Positions 49,951 through 58,553 of a stretch of DNA of 64,000 nucleotides are shown here, in pieces. The stretch comes from Clostridia bacterium (GTDB lineage: Bacteria > Bacillota > Clostridia > Oscillospirales > Acutalibacteraceae), in assembly GCA_017450005.1 (NCBI GenBank), contig JAFSYM010000123.1:50261-114260 (forward strand), read 5' to 3'. How positions within the stretch are numbered: position 1 is the stretch's first letter; every line of letters begins with the position of its first letter. The translations under genes and the position numbers were made by a program. The notes beneath the pieces were generated by a model that saw only the letters and a program-made list of their open reading frames with translations, searched no databases and had not been told where the DNA came from.

Positions 49951-51315
49951 TTACCAGCCGTACTTTTCCGGACCCCATGGTTTTTCAACGAGGTTTTGTT
50001 CCTGATAAATCAATGTGTGATCAGGAACGTCCCGATTCAGGACTACACCTGCGCCGATCACACTGTATGCACCGACTTTAACACCCGGCATGAAAATTGC
50101 GTTCACACCTGTACGGCAATAGTCGCCGAGAAATACGGCGTCACCGAACCCGTTGTGGAATTCCCGGCGTCCCTTCACACGCTGCAGAGTAATGGAATCA
50201 TCGAAACGCAGGCTGCCGCAAACCGTTGCTGCGCCAAGATCGGTATTTTCGCCGATGATGCCGTTCCATTCCATGTAGTGATACAGATAGACGCGATCCA
50301 TAATCATGCCGTCCAGCTCGGCGGCATGGCTGACGATACACTCATTGCCGACCGTGGATCTCGGCGCGATATAGCAGCCGTAGCGGATTTTCGATCTGCT
50401 GCCGATGACGTTATTGCCGCCGAGTATGGCGCCTGTGATAATCTCCGTGTTGTCGCCGACGATCAGATTGCCTTCCACAATCACGCCGCGTCCGATTCTG
50501 GAATTTCTGCCGAGATGAACATGGCCGTGCAGGATTGCGGTCGGGTCGACGGACGCGCCTTCCTCCAGCACAGTTTCCTGCAGCGCCTCGCAGCGCTTTC
50601 GATTGATGTTGTCATTGGCATACAGAACATCCCACGGGCGGTCAATATCGTAGAAAGGCTGCTGTGCAATCACGGCGCGCAGCGGATTGCCGCGTGAAAT
50701 CTCATTCGCGAGTGAATCCTCAAGATAACCTTCCGTCGGCGCCATCGTGCCGACGTCGAGACTGCCGAACCGGCATCGGTTATACGGCAACGCATCGAGT
50801 GTTTCGCGACGTAGCGCAAAAGCGGCAAATTGATGCGTGCTGTTTTCGCGCGAATGACCGAAGATTTCGTCCACAAAACCGTTCTCTACAGTACAGCCGA
50901 TATGTTCGCTGCTTCGGTCCGCAATTGCGCCGACCAGAGCGGCGTTGCAGCGATCGGCGAGGAATGCGTCGAGAAGAGAACGCAGGTCGTCTGTATCTGT
51001 GATCGTGTCGCCGTACAGAACCAGGAAGTCCCCGTCGATAGAATCCTTTGCCCAAAGAAGGGAATAAGCGGTGCCGTGCGGTTTCGGATCGACGATGACC
51101 ATTACCTTCTGATCATCCCTGAACCATGCGCGAATCTCCTCGTGAAATGCGCCTGCAACTAAAACGATTTTTTCAAATCCGAGTGCTTCGAGATTCTCGA
51201 CAGCGAATTGTACAATCGGCTTATTGGAGACAGGAATCATGACTTTGTTGCGGATAGACGTATACGGCAGACATTTTGTGCCGTTTCCGGCGCAGAGAAC
51301 TACAGCAGTTTTCAT
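49951..51315 (-). CDS. GlmU-like sugar nucleotidyltransferase with left-handed beta-helix
   Basis: 454 residues. The N-terminal half is a nucleotidyltransferase (LCAGNGTKCLPYT in place of the usual GxGTRLxPLT, GDT metal loop) and the C-terminal half is a left-handed beta-helix of hexapeptide repeats (IGRGVIVEGNLIVGDNTEI). This is the GlmU layout. The signature Arg is replaced by Lys/Cys (TKCL), so activity on UDP-GlcNAc may differ. It follows the GH84 and kinase genes, suggesting conversion of salvaged GlcNAc-phosphate to a nucleotide sugar. The true glmU may be elsewhere. Confidence 0.75.
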   Translation of the reverse strand: MKTAVVLCAGNGTKCLPYTSIRNKVMIPVSNKPIVQFAVENLEALGFEKIVLVAGAFHEEIRAWFRDDQKVMVIVDPKPHGTAYSLLWAKDSIDGDFLVLYGDTITDTDDLRSLLDAFLADRCNAALVGAIADRSSEHIGCTVENGFVDEIFGHSRENSTHQFAAFALRRETLDALPYNRCRFGSLDVGTMAPTEGYLEDSLANEISRGNPLRAVIAQQPFYDIDRPWDVLYANDNINRKRCEALQETVLEEGASVDPTAILHGHVHLGRNSRIGRGVIVEGNLIVGDNTEIITGAILGGNNVIGSRSKIRYGCYIAPRSTVGNECIVSHAAELDGMIMDRVYLYHYMEWNGIIGENTDLGAATVCGSLRFDDSITLQRVKGRREFHNGFGDAVFLGDYCRTGVNAIFMPGVKVGAYSVIGAGVVLNRDVPDHTLIYQEQNLVEKPWGPEKYGW

Positions 51316-52998
51316 TTAACACACCTCGTTGGCAGATTGTAACAGCGCTTCAATGCATGCACGGAATGTGAAATCGGTCATTTCTTCCGGCAAGCGATCG
51401 AACGCATACAGTTTCTTTTTTATTTCACCTAACACGGAACGTTCTTTTGTTTGGAAATACAGCGAACATAACTGCAGCGTTTCCGAAAAACAGTTGAATT
51501 TTTGAATCCACGGTAACAGCTCGATGTAAAGCTGATCGCCTTTGCAGACATGCATATTTAATAGTCGCATGCAGTCGCAAACTGTTGAAATATAAGAAGA
51601 TAAATGTAAAGGTAACGGCTTTACGAACGGAGCAGACCAGTCGAAATCTGTAAAGGCATCGACCATTCTATCGCTGGAAGGGGACTGTAAGCAGGAAAAT
51701 GACAGATGCTCCGCAAAATACACAAACAAATCTGCTTCCTCTCCCAGAACAGCGTGCAGCGCATCCATCCAGGAGGCCTGCGGGTCGTATAGTTCCGGGT
51801 TCCAAAGGTAATCGGCAATCGTCAGCAGCGGGATTTTGCTGCATTGGAACTGCGGCATGCAGTTGGAGACGATCCCTTCACTATAGAGGTATAACCTGTT
51901 TTCTCGTCCGACGATCGGACCGATGTGCATTTGATGCGTCATCTCTGCGTCATTGACCGGATAATTGTCCCAATAGAGCGGGCAGTGCAGGGTGTGCTCA
52001 CGGAAAAGGATCGCTTCGGGTACTGTCAATTCCTGTGCGCAGATATTGCGACCCGTCCAGAACAGAAGGACAGACGGATCGAGCAGATGACCGAGCTTTG
52101 AGATATAGTATGCATCCGATTTTCCGTGGTACTGCATGGGGCAAACCACAAGCCGGATCTCGCTGTCGTATGCTCTGAGCCTGTCCGCAAGGCGGTTTGC
52201 CAGATCCGCATGCGCATGCACTGTGTCCGGGTACTGCTCAATGTCCTGATCGTACCGAAGAGACGATGGAATATCATCCAGAAGCAGTCCGAAATGCCGC
52301 ACCCCGATGACATAAAGCTGTAAATACTTTTCGTACATACATAGCAGGTGTTCCTCTGCGCTGTAGCACACGTCCAGTCCGGGCGCCAGGCAGTACCAAA
52401 AATCCACATAACACCTTTTTGCGCAGTCAACAAGCTCGCGCAAAGATTCAATCGCATCCTGCGGATACGGTCTCTGCCAGTGCGCGCGATGATATGGGTC
52501 ATCTTTCGGCGCGTAAAAGTACGAATTGATCCCGCATGGGGCGAGCGTATGCAGCATTTCTTTGCGCTGTGAAACGGACCAGGGCTTTCCGTAAAACCCT
52601 TCAATATAGCCGCGTATTGCAAAGAGGGGATAGTTTTCAATCGTGCCGCTGGAAAGTGTCTGCGTGGTAATGCGTCGATAAAGATCGCACAGCGCATAGA
52701 ATAAACCGCGTTTTCCGCCGTATCGGATCTCAATTTCGACCGCTTCGTTCGCCTCGTTGACAGTCAATATGTATTTTTCTCCGGTCAGCCGCCGAGTCTG
52801 CTCGATATATGTCGTTGCACGGGAATCACAGTGTACCGTTTTTATATGTATTGTTCCTTCCGCGCTTATTGTGATTTGCCGTTCGGAGAAGAAGTGTACT
52901 ACCGTTTTACGATCGTCTCCTTCGACAAAAACAGACGGGTTATGCAGTTGGATTGGTTCGCCGTACAAGTCGGCTTTTTGCGGTTTTAAGAATGCCAT
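51316..52998 (-). CDS. GH84 beta-N-acetylglucosaminidase (NagJ/O-GlcNAcase-like)
   Basis: GH84 enzymes cut beta-linked N-acetylglucosamine by substrate-assisted catalysis with two neighbouring aspartates. Here the pair Asp241-Asp242 lies in LLLDDIP; GYIEGFYGKPWS and YFYAPKDDPYHR are the family signatures. The 560-residue protein has the N-terminal alpha/beta domain and barrel but none of the usual secreted C-terminal modules, and no signal peptide. The ATG at 52998 lies 2 bases after the kinase stop; the longer reading frame upstream to 53211 only covers the kinase gene. It likely hydrolyses imported GlcNAc-containing oligosaccharides. Confidence 0.88.
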   Translation of the reverse strand: MAFLKPQKADLYGEPIQLHNPSVFVEGDDRKTVVHFFSERQITISAEGTIHIKTVHCDSRATTYIEQTRRLTGEKYILTVNEANEAVEIEIRYGGKRGLFYALCDLYRRITTQTLSSGTIENYPLFAIRGYIEGFYGKPWSVSQRKEMLHTLAPCGINSYFYAPKDDPYHRAHWQRPYPQDAIESLRELVDCAKRCYVDFWYCLAPGLDVCYSAEEHLLCMYEKYLQLYVIGVRHFGLLLDDIPSSLRYDQDIEQYPDTVHAHADLANRLADRLRAYDSEIRLVVCPMQYHGKSDAYYISKLGHLLDPSVLLFWTGRNICAQELTVPEAILFREHTLHCPLYWDNYPVNDAEMTHQMHIGPIVGRENRLYLYSEGIVSNCMPQFQCSKIPLLTIADYLWNPELYDPQASWMDALHAVLGEEADLFVYFAEHLSFSCLQSPSSDRMVDAFTDFDWSAPFVKPLPLHLSSYISTVCDCMRLLNMHVCKGDQLYIELLPWIQKFNCFSETLQLCSLYFQTKERSVLGEIKKKLYAFDRLPEEMTDFTFRACIEALLQSANEVC

Positions 52999-53000
52999 AA

Positions 53001-53948
53001 TCACACATCCTGATTCGGGTAAGATGATTGTATGCGCTGAAGGACTTCGTCTGTCAGACGGATGCCGCATTGCCGGAAAGCGGCGAATACTGCGCCGATT
53101 TGCGGCGGGTAAGGAAGCAGACCGATCGTATGACCGGAAATACATTCCTTGAAGCATGCGGTAAAATATGGTACATGACAGAATACGCCGCCCCAGAGTC
53201 CGATCGGACAATCCGGGGGTAGATATTCAAGCAAAGCCTTTACGGTATCGGCAAATGATTGAGCTTGCATACGCAGAATTTCGCAGGCGGTTTCATCGCC
53301 GGAATCTGCGCATTCGGCGACAACGGGCAGGAAAGCTGCAAGATCCTGCCTGCGCAGGGGTTTGTCGTAAACGAGATCGATCAACGCATTTGTATCGCTC
53401 ACTTGAAAGAAATCAAAAAGTGTTTCTTCCAGTTTCGTGCGGCGTGCCGATCCGTCTGCGCTGCGCAGTCCGGCGCGGATCGCGTCCACTGAGATGGCAT
53501 AGCCGCTGCCTTCGTCGCCCAGGAGATACCCGTATCCGCCTTTGCAGTGCAGCAGTCCGCCTGCGTCGCGCCCGACAGCCATTGAGCCTGTGCCGCATAT
53601 GGCAACGGCGCAGGGTTCGTCACAGCGCATGGATTCAAGCGCAATGGCAAGGTCGCTGTCCATACCGATCATTTCAGCGTCCAGAATGCCGGAAGTCAAT
53701 GCGCGGATGGTATCCTCGTCCGCGACACTGTTCAAAGCGGATGAGCCGATGAACGCACTCCTGATTGTCCGTTTTCCGACATCTGCCCGGAGAGAATCCA
53801 TGATGATTTGCAGATTGCGTCTGGCGTACAGGAGAGCGTTGGAATGTGTGTTGATGCTGCCTGCTTCAGCTTGTGACAAAAAGGTACCATCTGTTTCAAA
53901 AAGCGCGGCGGTGGTTTTTGTGCCGCCGCCGTCAATGCCGAGAATCAT
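53001..53948 (-). CDS. N-acetylglucosamine kinase (BadF/BcrA ATPase family)
   Basis: 315 residues of ASKHA fold. LGIDGGGTKTTAAL is the first phosphate loop, CGTGSMA the second and GVF...IGLLPYPPQIGAVFAA the adenosine end. Proteins of this type phosphorylate GlcNAc at C6 (human NAGK group) or MurNAc. It is translated just before GH84, so it most likely phosphorylates the GlcNAc freed by that enzyme. No nagA/nagB is near. Confidence 0.85.
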   Translation of the reverse strand: MILGIDGGGTKTTAALFETDGTFLSQAEAGSINTHSNALLYARRNLQIIMDSLRADVGKRTIRSAFIGSSALNSVADEDTIRALTSGILDAEMIGMDSDLAIALESMRCDEPCAVAICGTGSMAVGRDAGGLLHCKGGYGYLLGDEGSGYAISVDAIRAGLRSADGSARRTKLEETLFDFFQVSDTNALIDLVYDKPLRRQDLAAFLPVVAECADSGDETACEILRMQAQSFADTVKALLEYLPPDCPIGLWGGVFCHVPYFTACFKECISGHTIGLLPYPPQIGAVFAAFRQCGIRLTDEVLQRIQSSYPNQDV

Positions 53949-53978
53949 AGCACCATCCTATTCCTGATCGTTTGGCTG

Positions 53979-54917
53979 TTAGAAATGATTATCTGGAAAA
54001 TACGGGTTGCTGCGTTGCGTTGATGTGCCGGAGCTGCCGGAAAAATGAGGCGTATCTTCGCTTTCGTACGAGGGTCTCTGCCAAGGCGGTACAGACTGAT
54101 CTGCAGGCGTCGAAGTCTGTCTCGGCTGCCAAGCCTGCGGATTATTGGAGGGATATGCAGATGTCGTTGATCCGGGATCAGGGGGAAAGAAGGTTGGCTC
54201 CTGCGGTTCAACAATAAATGTGTCCTGCATCGAATGCGTTTTTACGATTCGGTAAGCAAAAGCGAATACACAAATGATGAACGGCAAAAATACAAACGCG
54301 GAAAGCAGACCGGGAAGTGTTGTGATAAAGTCATACGCGCCGTGGATGAATGCCGGGAAAAGAAGCGCTAAGCGGCGCAAGGTCTTACTGTCATTCGGCT
54401 TGCCTGCAAGTTCGGCTCTTTTCGCGGCGCCGTAGAAAACACCCATAAACACACCGAAGCATGCATGACCGGGAACTGCGGTAACAGCACGGATCAGAGC
54501 CGTGGAGAATCCGAGCATTGCGACATAACCGATATTTTCCCAGAGTGCGAAGCCGAGAGAGACGAACACGGCATATACCACACCGTCGAATTGACAATTG
54601 AATGCCGGATGCTTCCATGTGCGCAATTTCAGTAAAAAGTATTTTGAGCCTTCTTCACTGATGGCGACAACGATGAAATACTCCAATAGATTATACAGAA
54701 AGGTGCCTTCTGTGAGAAAAGAGGATAGAATGGCTGTGCCGATCCGCTCCAGAATTATTGCGGAGATCGTGGACAGTATCCCGAGAATCACCAATGAGAT
54801 AAGAAGTCCCTTCGGCTCACGGTCGAGCCTGTCTGCTTTATATACACGAATGAGAAGAAATACAGCGGGTATAACAGCAGCTGCAATCAAAATGGGGTTC
54901 ATGGTCAAAATGTTCAT
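53979..54917 (-). CDS. PrsW family intramembrane metalloprotease
   Basis: 312 residues with about eight membrane segments. The glutamate motif SEEGSKY (Glu88-Glu89), FALWENIGY (Glu127), PGHACFG (His151) and HGAYDF (His192, Asp196) are the full set of PrsW family motifs. In Bacillus, PrsW cuts an anti-sigma factor (RsiW). No anti-sigma gene is near here. The last ~85 residues form a Pro/Ser-rich cytoplasmic tail, an extension not needed for activity. It overlaps the upstream lipase by 4 bases. Confidence 0.9.
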   Translation of the reverse strand: MNILTMNPILIAAAVIPAVFLLIRVYKADRLDREPKGLLISLVILGILSTISAIILERIGTAILSSFLTEGTFLYNLLEYFIVVAISEEGSKYFLLKLRTWKHPAFNCQFDGVVYAVFVSLGFALWENIGYVAMLGFSTALIRAVTAVPGHACFGVFMGVFYGAAKRAELAGKPNDSKTLRRLALLFPAFIHGAYDFITTLPGLLSAFVFLPFIICVFAFAYRIVKTHSMQDTFIVEPQEPTFFPPDPGSTTSAYPSNNPQAWQPRQTSTPADQSVPPWQRPSYESEDTPHFSGSSGTSTQRSNPYFPDNHF

Positions 54918-56080
54918 TCTGTTATTTCTTCCTTTCCGTCAATAACATCCTGCAGCATTTTCATCATTTTGATATAAAAATTGTGCGTTCTTTTTGCTCC
55001 GGCAAACAGGCCGATCGGCGTGCCGTGATCACCAAACAGCGTTGGCATCACATGCCAGATACCGGGAACAGGCGTTTGTTTTTTGTAACGCACAAACGGC
55101 TCGTCGTCCGGATGCAGTGCGGAAGAAACCTGAACCAAACCATCGTTGCGCAGGTCTTCTTTATCCGCGCCCAAACCGCGCATATACAGTCGCATGATGG
55201 AAGAGGTAGCGCGCATGAAGGGAAAATCCGCTTCGGACGCTTTCGGACGTTTGCCGTCCAAGGTTACAGCGTTGAAGGAATAAGAAAAATAATAAATATT
55301 CGGACTGATTTCTATACGTTCATTCAGCTTCTCTGCGCCTTCCGCGCTGATATCATACTCGATGTTGTCATTGTATCTGAGAAACTCACGTTTGGCATGT
55401 CGCATGGGGGAGGCGTCATCCATGCCGGGTGTATCGCTCATGCCGTATTGCTCCAGATGCATATCCACAAAGCCGCCCTCAACAGGCGATCGGCCGAGAA
55501 AAGCGGCGCCATTGTAGACGATCGCTTGCATCATGGGCAGTATTTTATACTTCCTGATTGCCTCGAAAGCAAGTGTACCGTTGTGCGGTGTACAGATCGT
55601 GACGACGCTCTGCACCCAGTCCTCTTTTCCGCCTGTGAAAAGACCGGACAATTCCTCGGGCGGCGTGGCAGCCTGCTCGTCCGGATCGCCGTATGTGAGC
55701 AGATGTGCGAGCAGCCGGATGGTGTTGCCGCCGAAGCTGTGACCGATAAAATGGATTTTCCGATCTGCGCTCCAGCCCGGAACAAGAGGCTGCGTGTATT
55801 CTCGCCCGAAACGTTTATGGTTCATCTGTGCGGAATGCGCGACGCCGTAATCCACGATATTGCCGGTCAGGCGCGCATACAGTTCGCACGCGCGATCCCA
55901 GGCACTTGAGATCGGGCCGACCGAGGCGCTGTAGCACTCCACGCCTTCGCCGGTTAAGAAATCGACAAGACTCCCGGTCGTAGCGCCCCAATACGGGAGC
56001 TTGCGGTCAATACCTTCGTCGGAACCCCAGCCGAAGAGACCGTGCACAAATACGACAGGATATGTAAAAGCATCCAGCAT
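54914..56080 (-). CDS. Family I.5-type lipase, lacking a signal peptide
   Basis: 388 residues, close to Geobacillus/Staphylococcus lipases: VVFVHGLFGWG at the oxyanion strand, VGPISSAWDRACELYA, and nucleophile Ser115 in GHSFGGN. NDGLVQVSS should supply the Asp and FGDHG the His. The secreted relatives have long leader regions; here the protein begins straight at the first strand, so it would stay in the cell. It is the first gene of the operon, with PrsW coupled to it. It may act on membrane or storage lipids rather than on food fat. Confidence 0.85.
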   Translation of the reverse strand: MLDAFTYPVVFVHGLFGWGSDEGIDRKLPYWGATTGSLVDFLTGEGVECYSASVGPISSAWDRACELYARLTGNIVDYGVAHSAQMNHKRFGREYTQPLVPGWSADRKIHFIGHSFGGNTIRLLAHLLTYGDPDEQAATPPEELSGLFTGGKEDWVQSVVTICTPHNGTLAFEAIRKYKILPMMQAIVYNGAAFLGRSPVEGGFVDMHLEQYGMSDTPGMDDASPMRHAKREFLRYNDNIEYDISAEGAEKLNERIEISPNIYYFSYSFNAVTLDGKRPKASEADFPFMRATSSIMRLYMRGLGADKEDLRNDGLVQVSSALHPDDEPFVRYKKQTPVPGIWHVMPTLFGDHGTPIGLFAGAKRTHNFYIKMMKMLQDVIDGKEEITE

Positions 56081-56115
56081 GGAATCACCCGATTTCTACA
56101 AAATTTCTCTTTTTT

Positions 56116-56144
56116 AGCATACACGTTTTCGGTATAAAATTCAA
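56116..56144 (-). promoter_or_regulatory. Promoter of the lipase-to-surface-protein operon
   Basis: On the minus strand TTGAAT (plus 56139-56144), a 17-base spacer and TATGCT (plus 56116-56121). Confidence 0.7.
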
Positions 56145-56179
56145 GTGCTTTTTAATTGTTTTTGAGCTTGTTCAACAGA

Positions 56180-56208
56180 TTGACATTGCCATGGCGGTAT
56201 ATTATAAT
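56180..56208 (+). promoter_or_regulatory. Consensus promoter of the zinc-ribbon/TPM pair
   Basis: Exact TTGACA (56180-56185), 17-base spacer and exact TATAAT (56203-56208). The start of transcription near 56215 lies after the ATG at 56191, which rules that codon out. Confidence 0.9.
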
Positions 56209-56238
56209 ACAAATAAAGAAGACAAGGAGGTATCTGAT

Positions 56239-57297
56239 TTGGCTGAATTGAGAGATTATAAGTGCCCTGCGTGTTCCGGCGCACTGGAATTTGATCCTGC
56301 AACGCAGAAGATGCAGTGTCCTTATTGCGGCAGCAGCTTTGACATTGCGCAGCTGCAGGACGCGTCGCAGGACGGCGCCGATTGGCAATCGGAAAGCAGT
56401 GAAAACTGGGGGGACGACGAAACCGTAAATGTCTTTCATTGTGAGTCCTGCGGCGGCGAGATCGTCGGCGACGACACAACGGCTGCATCATCCTGTCCGT
56501 ATTGCGGCAATCCTGTTACGATGACAGGGCGTCTGAGCGGTGCGTTCAGACCGGAGTTTGTTTTGCCGTTCAAGCTCGAAAAGAAGGCGGCGCAGGACAA
56601 ACTCAAAGTATACCTGAAGAAGAAAAAGTTTGCACCCTCGTCGTTTCTGCGGGAGAACCGTATTCAGGAGATCCGCGGGTTGTATGTACCGGTGTGGCTC
56701 TATGACTCCGATATTCATGCGGACGCAGTGTTTGAAGCGACACGCAAACGCACATGGACGCAGGGTGATGTTGAGTATACCGAAACCAGCTATTACGACG
56801 TGTACCGTTCGGGCGATATGTCCTTTGCCGGCATTCCGGTAGACGGTTCCACCAAGATGCCGCAGGATCTGCTTGAATCGGTTGAACCGTTTGATTCTGC
56901 GCAGGCGGTTCCTTTCCAAACGGCTTATCTGGCCGGCTATCTTGCCGACAAATACGACATCAGCATGGAGCAGGGCGCACAGCGTGCTAATGAACGGATA
57001 GATATAAGTGCGGGCGACGCGCTGCGTGGAACGGTCAAGGGGTTTGACAACGTTGATCTGCGAAGCAAACAAGTCCGTATGCTGCGCGGCGTTGCAAAAT
57101 ATGTTCTGTATCCGGTCTGGCTGCTCAATACGGTGTATCGCGGCGAAACATATACGTTTGCCATGAACGGACAAAGCGGCAAATTCATCGGAAACGTACC
57201 GGTAGACGGCGGTAAATTGGCCGGATTATTCGGCGCGGTTACGGTCGGCGCGGGTGCGGTACTGTTTGCACTGGGCAAACTGCTTGGCATGATCTGA
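56239..57297 (+). CDS. Zinc-ribbon membrane-associated protein
   Basis: 352 residues from a TTG start at 56239, 8 bases after AAGGAGG; the apparent upstream ATG at 56191 lies in the promoter. The N-terminus has two zinc ribbons (YKCPACSGAL...CPYCGSSF, and FHCESCGGEI...CPYCGNPV), then an alpha/beta region with repeated VPVWLYD and YPVWLLN motifs, and one hydrophobic segment near the C-terminus. This family of TFIIB-type zinc-ribbon proteins is common in Clostridia beside TPM-domain proteins, as here. Its function is not known. Confidence 0.78.
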   Translation: MAELRDYKCPACSGALEFDPATQKMQCPYCGSSFDIAQLQDASQDGADWQSESSENWGDDETVNVFHCESCGGEIVGDDTTAASSCPYCGNPVTMTGRLSGAFRPEFVLPFKLEKKAAQDKLKVYLKKKKFAPSSFLRENRIQEIRGLYVPVWLYDSDIHADAVFEATRKRTWTQGDVEYTETSYYDVYRSGDMSFAGIPVDGSTKMPQDLLESVEPFDSAQAVPFQTAYLAGYLADKYDISMEQGAQRANERIDISAGDALRGTVKGFDNVDLRSKQVRMLRGVAKYVLYPVWLLNTVYRGETYTFAMNGQSGKFIGNVPVDGGKLAGLFGAVTVGAGAVLFALGKLLGMI

Positions 57298-57308
57298 GGA
57301 GGCGCGAA

Positions 57309-58148
57309 ATGAAAAAGAGAGTCATCATTCTTGTAACGGCAGTTTTGCTTTTCGGCGTATTGGCTGTTCCGGTCGGCGCAGTTGCCTACGGACGCGGCAC
57401 GACAATCGATCATGCAGGTGCGCCTGAGACGATTTCCGTACTGTATAATGAAATCTATGACCAGTACGGCGTGGACGCCTTCTTTGTGACAGCACTCGAT
57501 TTCAGCGGTGAAGGCAGTGCAAGGGAGTACGCGAACGTCTGCATCGGCAATCTGTCCAGTGAGCCGGATCGGATTGTATTTGTGCATACGCTGGATGATA
57601 ACTATATTCTGCCGGAAGGCAAATGCAAGGATATCTTCACGGACGATGTGCTCAATTTAACGTATTATGCATGCGCACAGTACATTACAGCCGAAGATTA
57701 CGGCATGGCGGCAACGGCATTTTTTGCGCATGTACGCATGAATCTCGGTCGTGCGCTAACACCGGAGCAGTACAGTGAAGTGTCTGTAGTAGCACGTACG
57801 ACGGAGACAGAGACCGAAACGCAAACACAGGCTCCGGAATTGGTGGAAGAGGTTAATTCAGATTCTGTCGAAATGACTACAGCGCAGAACCCGGTTGTGA
57901 TTTCTCCGGCACCGACTGTGCAAAAGCAGTCTATCGCAAAACCGATTCTGATTTGTCTTGCGCTCGGCGCGGTCATCGCGCTCATCACGGTGCTTGCCGT
58001 GCGCGGCAGCTACAAACCGGTTCACAGGAAAACGAACGCAAATGAATACCTGATCCGGGACAGCCTGAATATTACAAACGCCACCGAATCCTTTGTGCGC
58101 AAAGAAACGACCGAACGAAAGCTCAACAACGATTCGTCCAAAAACTGA
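57309..58148 (+). CDS. TPM-domain-like membrane protein
   Basis: 279 residues: a signal peptide (about 1-25), an external TPM-type domain (VLYNEIYDQYGVDAFFVTALDF, EYANVCIGNL, RIVFVHTLDDN), a Thr/Glu-rich linker, one membrane segment (about 205-228) and a polar cytoplasmic tail of ~45 residues. TPM domains include phosphatase-like folds of photosystem repair proteins and of YgcG-type proteins in bacteria. GAGGAGG precedes the ATG. It is co-transcribed with the zinc-ribbon protein and probably works with it at the membrane. Confidence 0.65.
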   Translation: MKKRVIILVTAVLLFGVLAVPVGAVAYGRGTTIDHAGAPETISVLYNEIYDQYGVDAFFVTALDFSGEGSAREYANVCIGNLSSEPDRIVFVHTLDDNYILPEGKCKDIFTDDVLNLTYYACAQYITAEDYGMAATAFFAHVRMNLGRALTPEQYSEVSVVARTTETETETQTQAPELVEEVNSDSVEMTTAQNPVVISPAPTVQKQSIAKPILICLALGAVIALITVLAVRGSYKPVHRKTNANEYLIRDSLNITNATESFVRKETTERKLNNDSSKN

Positions 58149-58158
58149 ATCAAAAACT

Positions 58159-58190
58159 AAACCCCTTCGGGCAAGTGCCTGAAGGGGTTT
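58159..58190. terminator. Bidirectional terminator
   Basis: Strong stem AAACCCCTTC (58159-58168) with GAAGGGGTTT (58181-58190). The minus-strand tail AGTTTTTG is richer in T than the plus side, so it mainly ends the glycerol-3-phosphate operon and also the TPM gene. Confidence 0.85.
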
Positions 58191-58203
58191 GTGATACAGT
58201 CAA

Positions 58204-58548
58204 TTACAGGTCGCGGGTAGCAATGACGTTGACGCCCGTACCGAGGATGTCTGCCAGAACTACATCACCGCAATGAACGGGGGAGGTCAAGCGGACTTTT
58301 TTCAGTTCTTCGACCGCCTCGAACAGCTTGGCTTTCGGGATGGCCTGCTCTGTGCGAACGGGCATTCTGCCGTGCGCGGCGCCTTCGATCACGACAGTGG
58401 TCGTCAGCACGCGTGTGGGGTTCATCAGCTCGTTGCGTCCGTAGACTGCGCCGCGTTTGCATGTATTGCCGGTCACAGCGTAGTCGTTGTCCTCGTCAAC
58501 CGTCAGTCTGCATCCCATCGGGCAGCAGATACAAGTCAGTTCTGTCAT
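58204..58548 (-). CDS. DUF1667 protein of the glycerol-3-phosphate dehydrogenase operon
   Basis: 114 residues with an N-terminal cysteine group CICCPMGCRL and a further NTCKRG, typical of DUF1667, which probably binds an Fe-S cluster. It is regularly found as the third gene with a GlpA-like dehydrogenase and a FAD oxidoreductase, as here. It likely forms the electron-transfer subunit of that complex. AAGGAGG lies before the ATG at 58548, 5 bases after the stop of the previous gene. Confidence 0.9.
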   Translation of the reverse strand: MTELTCICCPMGCRLTVDEDNDYAVTGNTCKRGAVYGRNELMNPTRVLTTTVVIEGAAHGRMPVRTEQAIPKAKLFEAVEELKKVRLTSPVHCGDVVLADILGTGVNVIATRDL

Positions 58549-58553
58549 TTGTC

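Noticed and set aside
53001..53211. Longer N-terminus for the GH84 protein (start at 53211)
   Set aside because: The extension only overlaps the kinase gene in another frame, has an Arg/Ser-rich nonsense sequence, and the family start fits 52998.
56191..56238. ATG at 56191 as start of the zinc-ribbon protein
   Set aside because: It lies inside the promoter, upstream of the predicted transcription start; the TTG at 56239 has a good RBS.
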